Source: Vibrio sp. S9_S30
Lineage (GTDB): Bacteria; Pseudomonadota; Gammaproteobacteria; Enterobacterales; Vibrionaceae
Direction: 5' to 3'
Length of the DNA stretch: 64,000 bases
NCBI RefSeq assembly: GCF_014694455.1
Contig: NZ_JAAUWT010000002.1
Location: forward strand, 1-64,000
The notes beneath the pieces are model-generated. The model had not been told where the DNA came from and did no database searches. It saw only the letters and a program-made list of their open reading frames with translations. Positions 26,492 to 38,224 of this stretch are shown piece by piece (the first letter of the stretch is position 1; every line of letters begins with the position of its first letter). The position numbers were made by a program, and so were the translations under genes.

Positions 26492-27667
26492 ATGAAGAAA
26501 ATTCTGGTGGGTATGGCAATGGCGGTTGGGCTCGTTAATACCAATGCGTCAGCAATTGTTGAAGGAAAGGCGGTCACGGATGTTACGTCTGGAAACCGAG
26601 TTGCGATTCGTTCGAGTGATATGGCTGAATTCCCATTTTGTGGGGGGACACTTTTAGCTCCGCACTGGGTATTAACCGCCGCGCACTGCGTTGTTTTTCC
26701 ACTAGATAATGGGCTCTACAAAGTGACCCATCCTAGCAATTTAACCATAACCGCGCGCTCCAAATCCCTTAACGATGCAGCCACTCGCGATTTTTATATG
26801 GCAAGTCATGTTGTTGTGCATCCAAGCTATAGTGACAGAGCAAAAATCGTTGTTAAAGCCGATGGCTCATCGGTGGTTGAGCGTCTAGCCCTTGATAATG
26901 ACGTGGCTTTGATTCGCCTACAACTACCTGTAATCGATGTGACGCCAGTAACCCTTGCCTCACCAAAAGCCATGTCCGAGATTGAAAGCCAGCTCAATGC
27001 TGAGTGGTATGAAGCTCAGACAGAAACAGGCAATGGAGGCAACAACCGCCGACCAAGTAATTTGGATGCCTTTGGTTGGGGATTTACGGATCCGGCTGTA
27101 ACAGAAAAAACAGACGAGCTCCTCACCACTCGACTTGCTTTTTATCCTACCGCTGATTGCTTTGTTCGATTAGCTTCAATTGAAGGATTGCCTGTTCTTC
27201 TGGAGTCTGGGGCGAACCAATCCAAAATCTGTACATTACCGACGGAAAAATACGTACTCAACGAGGTAACAGGAACGGCTTATGGCAATGATACTTGTAA
27301 AGGTGATAGTGGCGGGCCGCTGATGGCAAAAGCTACCGATGGTTCTGACATTCAAGTAGGGATAGTGAGTGGTGGTCCTTTGGTTATGCCCACTTGTGGT
27401 TCATTGACCAAGCCTGCTTTTTATTCAAAAGTCAGCACCTATTACTCTTGGATCCATCGTTATGTGGGGTCGACAACACTTCCGAGCAATGTGGTGACTA
27501 AGCCGAATATAGCGATTGAAGCCGAAGCACAGGCAAAAAAAGAGGCGCAGTGCAATAACAGCCTATCTACGGCTAATTGCAATTTTGTGGAACCAGATGG
27601 AGCCTCATCGCCGAGCCTCGCCTTCCTACTTATGCTGGGAATATTGGGTTGGTTCCGACGAAAATAG
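26492..27667 (+). CDS. Secreted trypsin-like serine protease with a C-terminal membrane tail
   Basis: A 391-residue S1 protease. The signal peptide ends NASA (residue 21) and the next residues are IVEG, the mature N-terminus of trypsin-like enzymes. The triad is His65 (LTAAHC), Asp137 (DNDVALI) and Ser273 (CKGDSGGP), with Asp267 in the S1 pocket, implying cleavage after Lys/Arg. The tail (about 366-391) has a hydrophobic helix and ends WFRRK, like the GlyGly-CTERM anchors of Vibrio proteases but without a Gly-Gly pair. The start at 26492 gives the signal peptide; a GTG at 26462 is less likely. Confidence 0.9.
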   Translation: MKKILVGMAMAVGLVNTNASAIVEGKAVTDVTSGNRVAIRSSDMAEFPFCGGTLLAPHWVLTAAHCVVFPLDNGLYKVTHPSNLTITARSKSLNDAATRDFYMASHVVVHPSYSDRAKIVVKADGSSVVERLALDNDVALIRLQLPVIDVTPVTLASPKAMSEIESQLNAEWYEAQTETGNGGNNRRPSNLDAFGWGFTDPAVTEKTDELLTTRLAFYPTADCFVRLASIEGLPVLLESGANQSKICTLPTEKYVLNEVTGTAYGNDTCKGDSGGPLMAKATDGSDIQVGIVSGGPLVMPTCGSLTKPAFYSKVSTYYSWIHRYVGSTTLPSNVVTKPNIAIEAEAQAKKEAQCNNSLSTANCNFVEPDGASSPSLAFLLMLGILGWFRRK

Positions 27668-27677
27668 ACCTTTGATG

Positions 27678-27701
27678 AGCACCGTTCTACGGAATGGTGC
27701 T
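27678..27701 (+). terminator. Likely terminator of the protease gene
   Basis: The 10-bp arms agcaccgttc/gaatggtgct have one wobble pair and a 4-nt loop, followed only by a short T stretch (ttgacg), so it is a weak intrinsic terminator. It lies just past the stop codon. Confidence 0.5.
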
Positions 27702-27859
27702 TTGACGATAGCAGCACTTAAATGTGCTAAATATGTTGAACCGTTAAGTCGATACGCCCATTTACAATAAAGCCATCATCAATACTTGCTATTGACTATG
27801 TGACGCCTATACTACTTCCCCTGCGTAATTCTCAGTCATTTTTATAAAGACCAATAGCA

Positions 27860-28912
27860 ATGCAAGTATCCGATTTTCATTTTGAGCTTCCTGATGAGCT
27901 GATCGCTCGTTATCCACAACCTGAACGTACAGCCAGTAGACTGCTTCAACTAGAAGGCAGTAATGGTGAGTTAACGGATGGTACTTTCAAAGATGTTCTG
28001 GAGCAGGTGCAACCTGGCGATCTTCTGGTATTTAATAATACGCGTGTTATTCCTGCACGTATGTTTGGTCGTAAAGCTTCCGGTGGTAAGTTAGAAGCAT
28101 TGGTGGAGCGAGTGCTGGATGAGCATACTATTTTGGCTCATGTCCGTTGTTCGAAGCCGCCTAAGCCTGGAACAGAACTTTTCCTTGGTGAAAATGATGA
28201 CTATCTTGCGGAAATGGTCGCGCGCCACGATGCGCTGTTCGAGATCAAATTTAAGTCCGACAAGAACGTCTTAGATATTCTTAATGATATTGGGCATATG
28301 CCGCTTCCGCCGTATATTGACCGTCCAGACGAAGACGCAGACAAAGAGCGCTACCAAACCGTTTATAACGAAAAGCCCGGAGCCGTCGCGGCGCCTACAG
28401 CAGGCTTGCATTTTGATGAAGCGCTGCTGGAACAAATAAAAGTGAAAGGTGTCGAATTCGCTTACGTCACTTTACATGTTGGGGCGGGTACCTTCCAACC
28501 TGTACGCGTTGAGAACATCAACGATCACCATATGCATGCAGAATATGTGGAAGTACCACAAGATGTCGTCGATGCGATTGTTGCAACCAAAGCACGTGGC
28601 GGTCGTATCATTGCTGTCGGGACAACATCGGTACGTTCGTTAGAGAGTGCCGCGCAAGAGTCCATCAAAAACGGAACTGAGCTGGCTCCTTTCTTCGGTG
28701 ACACTGAAATCTTCATTTACCCAGGTTATGAATACCAGCTGGTGGATTGCCTTATTACCAACTTCCACTTGCCTGAGTCTACTCTCATCATGTTGGTGAG
28801 CGCCTTTGCGGGGTATGACAACGTGATGAAAGCCTACGAGCACGCAGTGAAAGAAAAATATCGCTTTTTTAGTTACGGTGACGCGATGTTTATTTCCAAA
28901 AAGCGCGGCTAA
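27860..28912 (+). CDS. queA: QueA: S-adenosylmethionine tRNA ribosyltransferase-isomerase
   Basis: A 350-residue enzyme beginning [20 protein letters not shown], with [25 protein letters not shown] and [10 protein letters not shown], all family hallmarks. It transfers the ribosyl part of SAM to preQ1-tRNA to make epoxyqueuosine. It is followed by tgt, the enzyme for the preceding step. Confidence 0.95.
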   Translation: MQVSDFHFELPDELIARYPQPERTASRLLQLEGSNGELTDGTFKDVLEQVQPGDLLVFNNTRVIPARMFGRKASGGKLEALVERVLDEHTILAHVRCSKPPKPGTELFLGENDDYLAEMVARHDALFEIKFKSDKNVLDILNDIGHMPLPPYIDRPDEDADKERYQTVYNEKPGAVAAPTAGLHFDEALLEQIKVKGVEFAYVTLHVGAGTFQPVRVENINDHHMHAEYVEVPQDVVDAIVATKARGGRIIAVGTTSVRSLESAAQESIKNGTELAPFFGDTEIFIYPGYEYQLVDCLITNFHLPESTLIMLVSAFAGYDNVMKAYEHAVKEKYRFFSYGDAMFISKKRG

Positions 28913-29062
28913 TCAGACAATCTACGGGCGTATTTCGATATACTCCCGTTTGTTTCACTCAAGGAGCCAGTGAAACCTATTAGGAAAGGATAATCCTGTC
29001 ATACTTCACCCATGAGTATGAGGAGCGCGATGAGCTAAAGCTGGTTGGCGCAAAGTACGTAA

Positions 29063-30229
<1,167 letters not shown>

Positions 30230-30317
30230 TTATGCGTTATTACTTGGCTCTTGAAAGTCGGGTAATACGACCCAATTTATTGACTATTAAATAAAATAAT
30301 ATAGAGGATGTTTCTCA

Positions 30318-30650
30318 ATGAGTTTGATTTCTGTTGCACACGCCGCGGGTGAAGGTGCTCCTCAAGGTGGTGGTTTTGAAATGATCATCATGTTGGGTAT
30401 GTTTGCGGTTATTTTTTACTTCATGATTTACCGCCCACAAGCTAAGCGCTCAAAAGAGCACAAAAACCTAATGGCAGGAATGCAGAAAGGTGATGAAGTG
30501 CTAACCAATGGTGGTCTTGTTGGTAAGATTGTAAAAATCTCTGAAGACAATGACTACATTGCAATTGCATTGAACGACAACAACGAAGTGACTATCAAAA
30601 GAGACTTTGTTACAGCAGTGTTGCCAAAGGGTACACTGAAATCCCTGTAA
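30318..30650 (+). CDS. yajC: YajC: Sec translocase accessory subunit
   Basis: A 110-residue protein with one N-terminal membrane helix (about 22-41, EMIIMLGMFAVIFYFMIYRP) and the cytoplasmic motif KEHKNLMAGMQKGDEVLTNGG. It associates with SecDF in the inner membrane. It is first in a tight operon with secD and secF. Confidence 0.95.
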   Translation: MSLISVAHAAGEGAPQGGGFEMIIMLGMFAVIFYFMIYRPQAKRSKEHKNLMAGMQKGDEVLTNGGLVGKIVKISEDNDYIAIALNDNNEVTIKRDFVTAVLPKGTLKSL

Positions 30651-30671
30651 AACAGCTAAAGGATCCTCGCT

Positions 30672-32528
30672 GTGTTAAACCGTTATCCTTTGTGGAAGTA
30701 CCTGATGGTGATGTTACTCATCCTTGTCAGCGCATTGTATGCACTTCCGAATATTTATGGTGAAGATCCGGCTATTCAAGTTACTGGGGCACGTGGTGCC
30801 TCAGTAGATGTGTCAACGCTGGATGCTATTACCGAAGTTCTTGAAAAAGAAAACCTCCCTAAAAAGTCCATTGCACTAGAAAATGGCTCCATTCTTGTTC
30901 GCTTTTTAGATACCGATACTCAAATCAGTGCTCGTGATGCCATTAATACGGCATTAGGTAAAGAAGCCATTGTGGCTCTTAACCTTGCTCCTGCGACACC
31001 AGAATGGTTGGATGTCATCGGTGCGACACCAATGAAGCTAGGTCTTGACCTCCGTGGTGGTGTGCACTTCCTTATGGAAGTAGACATGGACGCTGCGATG
31101 GAAAAGCTCGTTGGTCAGCAAGAAGAAGCATTTCGTAGTGAATTACGTGAGCAGCGCATTCGCTACCGTGCCATTCGCAAGTCAGGTAAAGATGCCGTTG
31201 AAATTGTGTTAAGAGACGCAGAACAGCTCGAACAAGCTGAGCGTGTACTTAAAAGAACGCATCAAGACATGATTTTTGTCGACAACAGCACAAGCAGCCG
31301 TTTTTCGCTTAAAGCGACATTTACTGAGCAGCGTTTACAGGAAGTGCGTAACTATGCGGTTGAGCAAAATATTACCATTTTGCGTAATCGTGTGAACGAG
31401 CTTGGTGTTGCTGAACCATTGGTTCAACGTCAAGGTGCAAGCCGAATTGTTGTCGAACTGCCAGGTGTTCAAGATACCGCTCGCGCTAAAGAAATCTTAG
31501 GCGCAACCGCAACACTAGAATTTCGTGAAGTGGATGATAAAGCTGATTTGGCAGCCGCAGCACGTGGTCGCGCTCCTGCCGGCAGTGAAATTAAGCTTGA
31601 TCGTGATGGTCGTCCGGTTGTTCTGAAAAAGCGCATTATTCTTGGTGGTTCAAGTATCACTGATGCCAGCTCTAGTGCCGATGAATACGGTCGCCCGCAG
31701 GTTAACATTAACCTAGACAGTGAAGGCGGCAGTAAGATGGCCAGCTTCTCTAAAAAGAATGTTGGTAAGTTGATGGCAACTGTATTTGCTGAATACAAAG
31801 ACAGTGGTCGACGTACACCAGAAGGTAAAGTCATTCTGGATAAGTATGAAGAAGTTATCAACCAAGCGACAATTCAAACCGCTCTTGGTCGAAGCTTCCG
31901 CATTACTGGAATCGACTCCGCTGCTGAAGCGCACAACCTTGCGTTGCTGCTTCGCGCTGGTGCACTAATTGCTCCTATTTCCATTGTTGAAGAACGTACC
32001 ATTGGTCCTTCTATGGGGCAGCAAAACATCGATATGGGTATCCAAGCTTGTATCTTTGGTTTGGTTGCTGTAATGCTGTTCTGTCTGGTTTACTACCGTA
32101 AGTTTGGTGTTTTTGCCAACCTAGCACTTATCGCCAACATCATCTTGATTATTGGAGTGATGTCGATGATTCCGGGTGCAACAATGACGCTTCCGGGTAT
32201 TGCAGGTATTGTACTGACCGTTGGTATGGCCGTGGATGCAAATGTTCTTATCTTCGAGCGTATTCGAGAGGAACTGCGTGATGGTCGTAACCCTCAGCAA
32301 GCGATTCATCAAGGTTATGCGAATGCGTTCAGTACCATTGCCGATGCCAATATCACGACTCTCATTACGGCAATTATTCTATTTGCAGTAGGTACAGGTG
32401 CGATTAAAGGTTTTGCGGTCACACTGTCAATCGGTATTCTGACCTCCATGTTTACTGCCATTATTGGTACACGTTGTGTCGTGAACCTGCTTTATGGCGG
32501 CAAGCGCATCAACAAATTGTCGATCTAA
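30672..32528 (+). CDS. secD: SecD: protein translocase subunit
   Basis: GTG start. The 618-residue RND-fold protein has one N-terminal helix, a large periplasmic P1 domain (starting [16 protein letters not shown]) and five C-terminal helices with the D-A-N-V-L-I-F-E motif ([16 protein letters not shown]). With SecF it uses the proton gradient to pull exported proteins through SecYEG. Confidence 0.96.
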   Translation: MLNRYPLWKYLMVMLLILVSALYALPNIYGEDPAIQVTGARGASVDVSTLDAITEVLEKENLPKKSIALENGSILVRFLDTDTQISARDAINTALGKEAIVALNLAPATPEWLDVIGATPMKLGLDLRGGVHFLMEVDMDAAMEKLVGQQEEAFRSELREQRIRYRAIRKSGKDAVEIVLRDAEQLEQAERVLKRTHQDMIFVDNSTSSRFSLKATFTEQRLQEVRNYAVEQNITILRNRVNELGVAEPLVQRQGASRIVVELPGVQDTARAKEILGATATLEFREVDDKADLAAAARGRAPAGSEIKLDRDGRPVVLKKRIILGGSSITDASSSADEYGRPQVNINLDSEGGSKMASFSKKNVGKLMATVFAEYKDSGRRTPEGKVILDKYEEVINQATIQTALGRSFRITGIDSAAEAHNLALLLRAGALIAPISIVEERTIGPSMGQQNIDMGIQACIFGLVAVMLFCLVYYRKFGVFANLALIANIILIIGVMSMIPGATMTLPGIAGIVLTVGMAVDANVLIFERIREELRDGRNPQQAIHQGYANAFSTIADANITTLITAIILFAVGTGAIKGFAVTLSIGILTSMFTAIIGTRCVVNLLYGGKRINKLSI

Positions 32529-32537
32529 GGAATTATC

Positions 32538-33485
32538 ATGTTTCAGATATTGAAAACAGAGAAAATGATCGACTTTATGCGTTGGTCAAAAGGCGCTTTT
32601 GTTCTTTCTATATTACTTATCGTAGGTTCAATAGGCACACTGGTTGGTAAAGGGTTGAACTGGGGGCTGGACTTCACGGGTGGTACGCTGATTGAAGTGG
32701 GTTTTGAACAGCCTGCAAATTTGGAAGACGTACGTGCGGCACTAGAAGCGAAAGGTTTTGGTGATGCGACCGTTCAAAACTTCGGTTCATCTCGTGATGT
32801 AATGGTTCGTCTCCGTCCTCGTGATGGAGTCAAAGGTGAAACTCTTGGTAATCAGATTCTTGATGCAATCAAAGAGGGCACGGGTGAAAACCTAGAAATG
32901 CGCCGTATTGAGTTTGTTGGCCCAAATGTAGGTGATGAGTTAACAGAAGCTGGTGGTCTGGCGATACTGACAGCACTTATCTGTATTTTGATATACGTAT
33001 CAATACGCTTCGAATGGCGTTTAGCCGCGGGTGCCGTACTGGCATTGGCGCACGACGTTATCATCACTTTAGGGGTGTTCTCTTTACTGCAAATCGAGGT
33101 TGATCTGACCATTGTTGCCGCCTTGCTGACCGTTGTCGGGTACTCACTCAACGATACCATCGTTGTATTTGACCGTATCCGTGAAAACTTCCGTAAGATG
33201 CGTAAAGGTGAATCTGCTGAGATAATGAACAGCTCAGTAACTCAGACTTTGAGCCGAACGTTGATTACGTCGGGTACAACGTTGTTTGTGGTTATCGCGT
33301 TGTTTACTCAAGGTGGAGCGATGATTCATGGCTTCGCGACTGCGTTGCTTCTTGGTATTACTGTAGGTACGTACTCTTCTATTTACGTTGCATCTGCATT
33401 AGCTCTGAAGCTTGGCATTACGCGCGAGCACCTTATGCCACCTCAGATCGAAAAAGAAGGCGAAGAACTCGAAGAGTTACCTTAG
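32538..33485 (+). CDS. secF: SecF: protein translocase subunit
   Basis: A 315-residue protein with six membrane helices and motifs LDFTGGTLIEV, SIRFEWR and YSLNDTIVVFDRIREN. It is nine bases after secD. A strong terminator follows. Confidence 0.96.
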   Translation: MFQILKTEKMIDFMRWSKGAFVLSILLIVGSIGTLVGKGLNWGLDFTGGTLIEVGFEQPANLEDVRAALEAKGFGDATVQNFGSSRDVMVRLRPRDGVKGETLGNQILDAIKEGTGENLEMRRIEFVGPNVGDELTEAGGLAILTALICILIYVSIRFEWRLAAGAVLALAHDVIITLGVFSLLQIEVDLTIVAALLTVVGYSLNDTIVVFDRIRENFRKMRKGESAEIMNSSVTQTLSRTLITSGTTLFVVIALFTQGGAMIHGFATALLLGITVGTYSSIYVASALALKLGITREHLMPPQIEKEGEELEELP

Positions 33486-33511
33486 CCGGCAGACATGTAA
33501 GCCCTATCTTA

Positions 33512-33539
33512 AAGCCACCTTACTCAGGTGGCTTTTTTA
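33512..33539 (+). terminator. Terminator of yajC-secD-secF
   Basis: The stem aagccacct/aggtggctt with a 5-nt loop is followed by tttttt, a textbook intrinsic terminator. Confidence 0.92.
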
Positions 33540-33574
33540 CGTTCTGGGGTGATGCACTTTCAGAATGGCAATAA

Positions 33575-33628
33575 AAAACACCCAAGCAACTTTTCTACTA
33601 GAGAGTATTTGGGTTGCTTGGGTGTTTT
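33575..33628 (-). terminator. Terminator of suhB
   Basis: The perfect 16-bp arms aaaacacccaagcaac (33575-33590) and gttgcttgggtgtttt (33613-33628) surround a 22-nt loop. On the minus strand it lies just downstream of the suhB stop and runs into a T-rich tail. Confidence 0.75.
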
Positions 33629-33655
33629 AGGTATTCAGCCTGTGACAGTGAGGAA

Positions 33656-34459
33656 TTACCTCAAGATAGCTTCATTACCGTTTTCGCGGATGTGTTTTAG
33701 GATTGATTTTACACCGCGTGGGCTAGAGCCAACAATGTTACCAGACTGCATGTAGTTCGTGCCGCCTGCAAAGTCGGTTAGGATGGCACCTGCTTCACGA
33801 GCAATCAGCTCACCAGCCGCCATGTCCCAAGGTTTTAAGCCGAGCTCAAAGAACCCATCAACACGACCTGCCGCAAGGTAACACAAATCAAGTGCTGCGC
33901 TGCCTGTGCGTCGGAAATCGGCACATTCAGTGAACAGACCAGACACAATCTTCATGTAAGATTCTGAGTGCTGTTTTTGCTTGAATGGGAAGCCTGTCGC
34001 TAAAACAGTACCTTGAAGGTCTTTTAGTGGTGTTACTCGGATACGAGCATTGTTGAGTTGAGCGCCAGAGCCGCGCTGTGCCGTAAACAATTCATTTTGC
34101 ATTGGGTCATATACACAAGCCACTTCTGTTTTGCCCTTCATTCGAACAGCAATAGAGACGGAGAAGTGAGGTAGACCTTTTAAGAAGTTTGTAGTGCCAT
34201 CCAGTGGGTCGATGATCCATTGTACGTCTTTATCTTTACCTTCGATAAGACCGTTTTCTTCAGCAATGATACAGTGCTCTGGGTAAGAGGCTTTAATGGT
34301 ATCGATGATCAGAGCTTCTGCTTCTTTGTCTACGTTAGTAACAAAGTCATTGCTGCCTTTTTGAGTGGATTCAATTTTGTCAGCGTTTTCTAGTGATTTC
34401 GCAATATGATTGCCTGCTTTTCGCGCAGCGCGAATAGCAATATTAAGCATTGGATGCAT
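33656..34459 (-). CDS. suhB: SuhB: inositol-1-monophosphatase family, transcription antitermination factor
   Basis: The start at 34459 gives 267 residues beginning MHPMLNIAIRAARKAGNHIAKS, the E. coli SuhB length. Metal-binding motifs EENG, WIIDPLDGTTNF and KPWDMAAGELIAREAGA are intact. SuhB has phosphatase activity in vitro and acts in the rRNA antitermination complex. A longer frame from 34585 lacks family support. It is divergent from trmJ. Confidence 0.94.
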   Translation of the reverse strand: MHPMLNIAIRAARKAGNHIAKSLENADKIESTQKGSNDFVTNVDKEAEALIIDTIKASYPEHCIIAEENGLIEGKDKDVQWIIDPLDGTTNFLKGLPHFSVSIAVRMKGKTEVACVYDPMQNELFTAQRGSGAQLNNARIRVTPLKDLQGTVLATGFPFKQKQHSESYMKIVSGLFTECADFRRTGSAALDLCYLAAGRVDGFFELGLKPWDMAAGELIAREAGAILTDFAGGTNYMQSGNIVGSSPRGVKSILKHIRENGNEAILR

Positions 34460-34693
34460 ACAGTTTTTCCCAACGGATGTTAAAGAACGATAAAGCGGCG
34501 GGGAGTATATCAGAGTATAAGTAAAAGGGAAGTGGTTATTTTTTGAACTTATCGCTTGTTTTTGACCGAACCAGTGAGTCGTCATTTTTCAGCAATGTGA
34601 AGGAAGCCATTGATGTTCTGGGGAGAGGGATAACCTTTTTTAAAGTGTTGTGATACTATTTCGCGGTTTTTCAATAGTCGGTAAAATTACACC

Positions 34694-35425
34694 ATGTTAG
34701 ACCAAGTCAAAGTTGTTCTCGTCGGTACATCACACTCAGGAAATATTGGTAGCGCAGCACGCGCAATGAAAGTGATGGGGCTGTCCAACATGGTCTTGGT
34801 GGATCCACAATGTGAGGTAGACTCCCAGTCTATTGCTTTAGCGGCTGGTGCCAGTGACATTGCTCTTAACGCAACAGTCGTGAATACGTTAGAAGAAGCG
34901 GTTGAAGATTGTGGTCTTGTTGTTGGTTCAAGTGCGCGCTCTAGGACGTTAGAGTGGCCCATGTTAGAACCGAGAGAGTGTGGAGAGCTGTTTGCCCAAG
35001 AAGGTAAAAATTATCCTGTTGCACTTGTATTTGGGCGGGAAAGAACGGGATTAACCAACGAAGAGTTACAACGCTGTCATTTTCATGTATGCATCCCCGC
35101 TAACCCAGAGTACAGCTCCTTGAATCTTGCTATGGCTGTTCAGACTCTTGCCTATGAGGTACGAGTTGCCCATCTTAATGAAGTTACAAGTGAGCACCCA
35201 AAGCAGAAAGAGAACGATTATCCTAGGCATAAAGAGCTTGAGATGTTCTATGAACACCTTGAAAAGGTCATCACTCAAACCCAGTTCATAGATGAAAGTA
35301 ACCCTGGTCAGGTGATGAATAAGCTACGGCGTTTATTTTCTAGAGCGCGTCCTGAAGCTCAAGAAATCAATATTCTTAGAGGGATTTTAACGTCTGTGCA
35401 AAAGAAATTACTAAATAACAAATAA
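34694..35425 (+). CDS. trmJ: TrmJ: tRNA (cytidine/uridine-32-2'-O)-methyltransferase
   Basis: A 243-residue SPOUT methyltransferase with [20 protein letters not shown], the [13 protein letters not shown] loop and the [17 protein letters not shown] knot motif. It methylates ribose 32 in the tRNA anticodon loop. It lies just before the isc operon, a position conserved in many Gammaproteobacteria. Confidence 0.94.
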   Translation: MLDQVKVVLVGTSHSGNIGSAARAMKVMGLSNMVLVDPQCEVDSQSIALAAGASDIALNATVVNTLEEAVEDCGLVVGSSARSRTLEWPMLEPRECGELFAQEGKNYPVALVFGRERTGLTNEELQRCHFHVCIPANPEYSSLNLAMAVQTLAYEVRVAHLNEVTSEHPKQKENDYPRHKELEMFYEHLEKVITQTQFIDESNPGQVMNKLRRLFSRARPEAQEINILRGILTSVQKKLLNNK

Positions 35426-35446
35426 CCACTTAAAGTCAGTGGTTAA

Positions 35447-35471
35447 ATACCTGACTAAAACAGTCAAATAA
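35447..35471 (+). promoter_or_regulatory. Type-1 IscR site, upstream copy
   Basis: The 25 bases from 35447 match the type-1 IscR motif ATASYYGACTRwwwYAGTCRRSTAT at about 23 of 25 positions (ATACCTGACTAAAACAGTCA... core). It abuts the second copy exactly. Type-1 sites bind the [2Fe-2S] form of IscR, which represses the operon when clusters are plentiful. Confidence 0.8.
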
Positions 35472-35496
35472 ATACTTGACCAATTTAGTCGGGTAT
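35472..35496 (+). promoter_or_regulatory. Type-1 IscR site overlapping the isc promoter
   Basis: The motif ATACTTGACC...AGTCGGGTAT matches the type-1 consensus at about 24 of 25 positions. It contains a -35-like ttgacc (35476-35481), and a weak -10 would fall around 35499-35510, so binding would block RNA polymerase. The iscR start is at 35539. Confidence 0.85.
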
Positions 35497-35538
35497 GGAA
35501 GAATTCTATCCACAAACTTACTGTGGATACGGTGTGAT

Positions 35539-36045
35539 ATGAGACTTACATCTAAAGGAAGATATGCAGTAACAGCAATGTTAGATGTTGCTCTGCATTC
35601 ACAAGAAAGCCCAGTGCCTTTGGCTGACATTTCTGAGCGTCAAGGTATTTCTTTATCTTACTTAGAACAATTATTTTCTAAGCTACGTAAAGCTGGTTTA
35701 GTTGCTAGCGTGCGCGGACCAGGAGGCGGTTACCGCCTTGGTACTGATGCGAATGATATTGCAGTTGGTATGGTGATTGCTGCCGTAGATGAATCTGTTG
35801 ATGCAACGAAATGTAATGGTAAAGCTGATTGTCAAGGCGGCTCGCGCTGCTTAACTCACACACTATGGCATGATTTGAGCACAAGAATTAGTGAGTTCTT
35901 AAACAATATCACTCTAGGTGAGTTGATGTTGGACAACGAAGTATTAGAAATATCTGATCGTCAAGGTATTGACTTGGTGATCAATCATGGGTTTGGACAA
36001 AAAAATACAAGCACCGCCCCCATCGGTGTAAATGTACGCTCATAG
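35539..36045 (+). CDS. iscR: IscR: iron-sulfur cluster regulator
   Basis: The start at 35539 gives 168 residues ([20 protein letters not shown]). The winged helix includes [22 protein letters not shown]. Cluster ligands Cys92, Cys98, Cys104 and His107 are all present at the E. coli positions. As [2Fe-2S]-IscR it represses the isc operon through the two sites directly upstream. A start at 35476 would lie inside the operator and is rejected. Confidence 0.96.
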   Translation: MRLTSKGRYAVTAMLDVALHSQESPVPLADISERQGISLSYLEQLFSKLRKAGLVASVRGPGGGYRLGTDANDIAVGMVIAAVDESVDATKCNGKADCQGGSRCLTHTLWHDLSTRISEFLNNITLGELMLDNEVLEISDRQGIDLVINHGFGQKNTSTAPIGVNVRS

Positions 36046-36097
36046 ATAGCGTCGCGATATAACCGCCTAAGCGGACAATATTACATTGGAGTAACAA

Positions 36098-37312
36098 ATG
36101 AAACTGCCCATTTATTTTGATTACTCAGCAACGTGCCCCGTTGATGCGCGTGTTGCTGAAAAAATGGTTCAGTACATGACGATGGATGGGACGTTTGGTA
36201 ATCCTGCATCTCGTTCGCATCGTTATGGCTGGCAGGCAGAAGAAGCAGTCGATACTGCTCGTGAGCAAATTGCCGAACTATTAAATGCTGACCCAAGAGA
36301 AATTATTTTCACCTCGGGCGCGACAGAATCTGACAACCTAGCGATAAAAGGCGCAGCGCACTTTTACGGCAAAAAAGGTAAGCATGTTATTACGTGTAAA
36401 ACCGAACACAAAGCGGTTCTTGATCCGTGCCGTCAGCTAGAGCGTGAAGGTTATGAAGTGACCTATATTGAACCAGAATCCAATGGCATTATTGATCTAA
36501 GTAAACTTCAAGCGGCAATGCGTGAAGATACGGTTTTGGTATCTATCATGCACGTTAACAACGAAATTGGTGTGATTCAGGATATCTCTTCTATCGGTGA
36601 GCTTTGCCGTGAGCGCAAAATTATCTTTCATGTTGATGCTGCTCAATCCGCTGGCAAAGTGCCATTGGATGTTCAGGAAATGAAAGTCGATCTTATCTCT
36701 ATGTCTGCGCACAAAGTATATGGCCCTAAAGGTATCGGTGCATTGTACGTTCGTCGTAAACCTCGTATTCGCTTAGAAGCACAAATGCACGGTGGCGGTC
36801 ACGAGCGTGGTTTCCGCTCTGGTACGTTAGCGACTCACCAAATTGTTGGGATGGGTGAAGCTTTTCGTATTGCGAAAGAGGAAATGCAACAAGATTTCGA
36901 GCATGCAAAGTCATTGCGCGAGCGTATGTTGAAAGGTCTTGAGGGAATGGAGGCGTTGACGATCAATGGTGATCTAGAACAGCGTGTGCCACACAACCTT
37001 AACATCAGCTTTGCATTTGTAGAGGGGGAGTCCCTACTTATGGCATTGAAAGACCTGGCTGTTTCTTCTGGTTCTGCCTGCACATCAGCAAGCCTTGAGC
37101 CTTCGTATGTTCTACGTGCTTTAGGGTTGGATGACGAGCTGGCACATAGTTCTATTCGTTTTTCTTTTGGTCGACTAACGACAGAAGAAGACATTGATTA
37201 TGCCGTTGAAAAGATTCGTGTTGCAGTGGATAAACTGCGCGACATGTCTCCTCTATGGGATATGTATAAAGAAGGTGTAGATTTGAGCACAGTTGAATGG
37301 GCTCACCACTAA
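36098..37312 (+). CDS. iscS: IscS: cysteine desulfurase
   Basis: 404 residues, the same length as E. coli IscS and colinear throughout. The PLP lysine is in [10 protein letters not shown] (about 206) and the mobile catalytic Cys in [10 protein letters not shown] (about 328). It supplies sulfur for cluster assembly and tRNA thiolation. Confidence 0.97.
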   Translation: MKLPIYFDYSATCPVDARVAEKMVQYMTMDGTFGNPASRSHRYGWQAEEAVDTAREQIAELLNADPREIIFTSGATESDNLAIKGAAHFYGKKGKHVITCKTEHKAVLDPCRQLEREGYEVTYIEPESNGIIDLSKLQAAMREDTVLVSIMHVNNEIGVIQDISSIGELCRERKIIFHVDAAQSAGKVPLDVQEMKVDLISMSAHKVYGPKGIGALYVRRKPRIRLEAQMHGGGHERGFRSGTLATHQIVGMGEAFRIAKEEMQQDFEHAKSLRERMLKGLEGMEALTINGDLEQRVPHNLNISFAFVEGESLLMALKDLAVSSGSACTSASLEPSYVLRALGLDDELAHSSIRFSFGRLTTEEDIDYAVEKIRVAVDKLRDMSPLWDMYKEGVDLSTVEWAHH

Positions 37313-37345
37313 TCTCAAGGGTATAGAGGGTACAAGGTAAACATT

Positions 37346-37729
37346 ATGGCATACAGCGAAAAAGTAATTGATCATTACGAGAACCCACGCAACGTTGGCT
37401 CCTTCGATAAGGATGACCCATCTATTGGCAGTGGTATGGTTGGTGCGCCAGCATGTGGCGATGTGATGAAACTGCAAATCAAAGTGTCTGCTGAAGGCAT
37501 CATTGAAGACGCGAAATTTAAAACTTATGGCTGTGGTAGCGCTATTGCTTCCAGTTCTTTAGTCACTGAATGGGTGAAAGGTAAGAGCATCGATGAAGCC
37601 GCTGCTATTAAAAACGCAGAAATTGCAGAAGAACTAGAACTGCCGCCAGTAAAAGTTCACTGTTCAATCCTTGCTGAGGATGCAATTAAAGCCGCTGTTT
37701 CTGACTACAAAAAGAAACACGAGTTATAA
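37346..37729 (+). CDS. iscU: IscU: iron-sulfur cluster scaffold
   Basis: A 127-residue scaffold with the three ligand cysteines in GAPACGDVMKL, YGCGSAIASSS and KVHCSILAEDAI, and Asp next to the first Cys. The LPPVKVHC segment is the HscA recognition motif. It assembles clusters with IscS and passes them on through HscA/HscB. Confidence 0.97.
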   Translation: MAYSEKVIDHYENPRNVGSFDKDDPSIGSGMVGAPACGDVMKLQIKVSAEGIIEDAKFKTYGCGSAIASSSLVTEWVKGKSIDEAAAIKNAEIAEELELPPVKVHCSILAEDAIKAAVSDYKKKHEL

Positions 37730-37794
37730 ATTGTAAATGGAAGGAGCTCATGCTTCTTCCGTTTTAATGTCACTAAAGATTTGCAGGTTGCAGT

Positions 37795-38118
37795 ATGGCC
37801 ATTACCATGACGGAAGCGGCGACAAGCCGGGTTAGATCATTTCTGGATAATCGAGGCAAAGGCATCGGTTTAAGGCTTGGGGTGAAAACCACAGGTTGTT
37901 CTGGAATGGCTTATGTTCTCGAATTTGTTGATGTTCTTAATGAAGAAGACAAAATTTTTGAGCAGGACAATGTGAAGATTATCATTGATCCTAAAAGCTT
38001 AGTTTACTTAGATGGGACTGAGTTGGACTTCGTAAAAGAAGGCTTGAATGAAGGTTTCCAGTTTAACAACCCTAACGTCAAAGGCGAGTGTGGTTGTGGA
38101 GAAAGCTTCAACGTCTGA
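37795..38118 (+). CDS. iscA: IscA: A-type iron-sulfur carrier
   Basis: A 107-residue protein with the three conserved cysteines ([10 protein letters not shown] and GECGCGESF). It carries clusters to apo-targets. The following 106-bp gap before hscB contains a hairpin. Confidence 0.96.
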   Translation: MAITMTEAATSRVRSFLDNRGKGIGLRLGVKTTGCSGMAYVLEFVDVLNEEDKIFEQDNVKIIIDPKSLVYLDGTELDFVKEGLNEGFQFNNPNVKGECGCGESFNV

Positions 38119-38147
38119 CAGAATAGACTCAACAAGTACATCGAATT

Positions 38148-38171
38148 AAAACGCAGTGAAGACTGCGTTTT
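38148..38171 (+). other. Intra-operon hairpin between iscA and hscB
   Basis: The arms aaaacgcag and ctgcgtttt form a perfect 9-bp stem with a 6-nt loop. It is followed by g-t-a-c-tttcc rather than a clean T-run, so it may be a leaky attenuator or a processing/stability element. It divides iscRSUA from hscBA-fdx-iscX. Confidence 0.6.
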
Positions 38172-38224
38172 GTACTTTCCCCTTTATCTTTATTTTTTGC
38201 CCAGATTTTACTGAGAGTCAGAAA

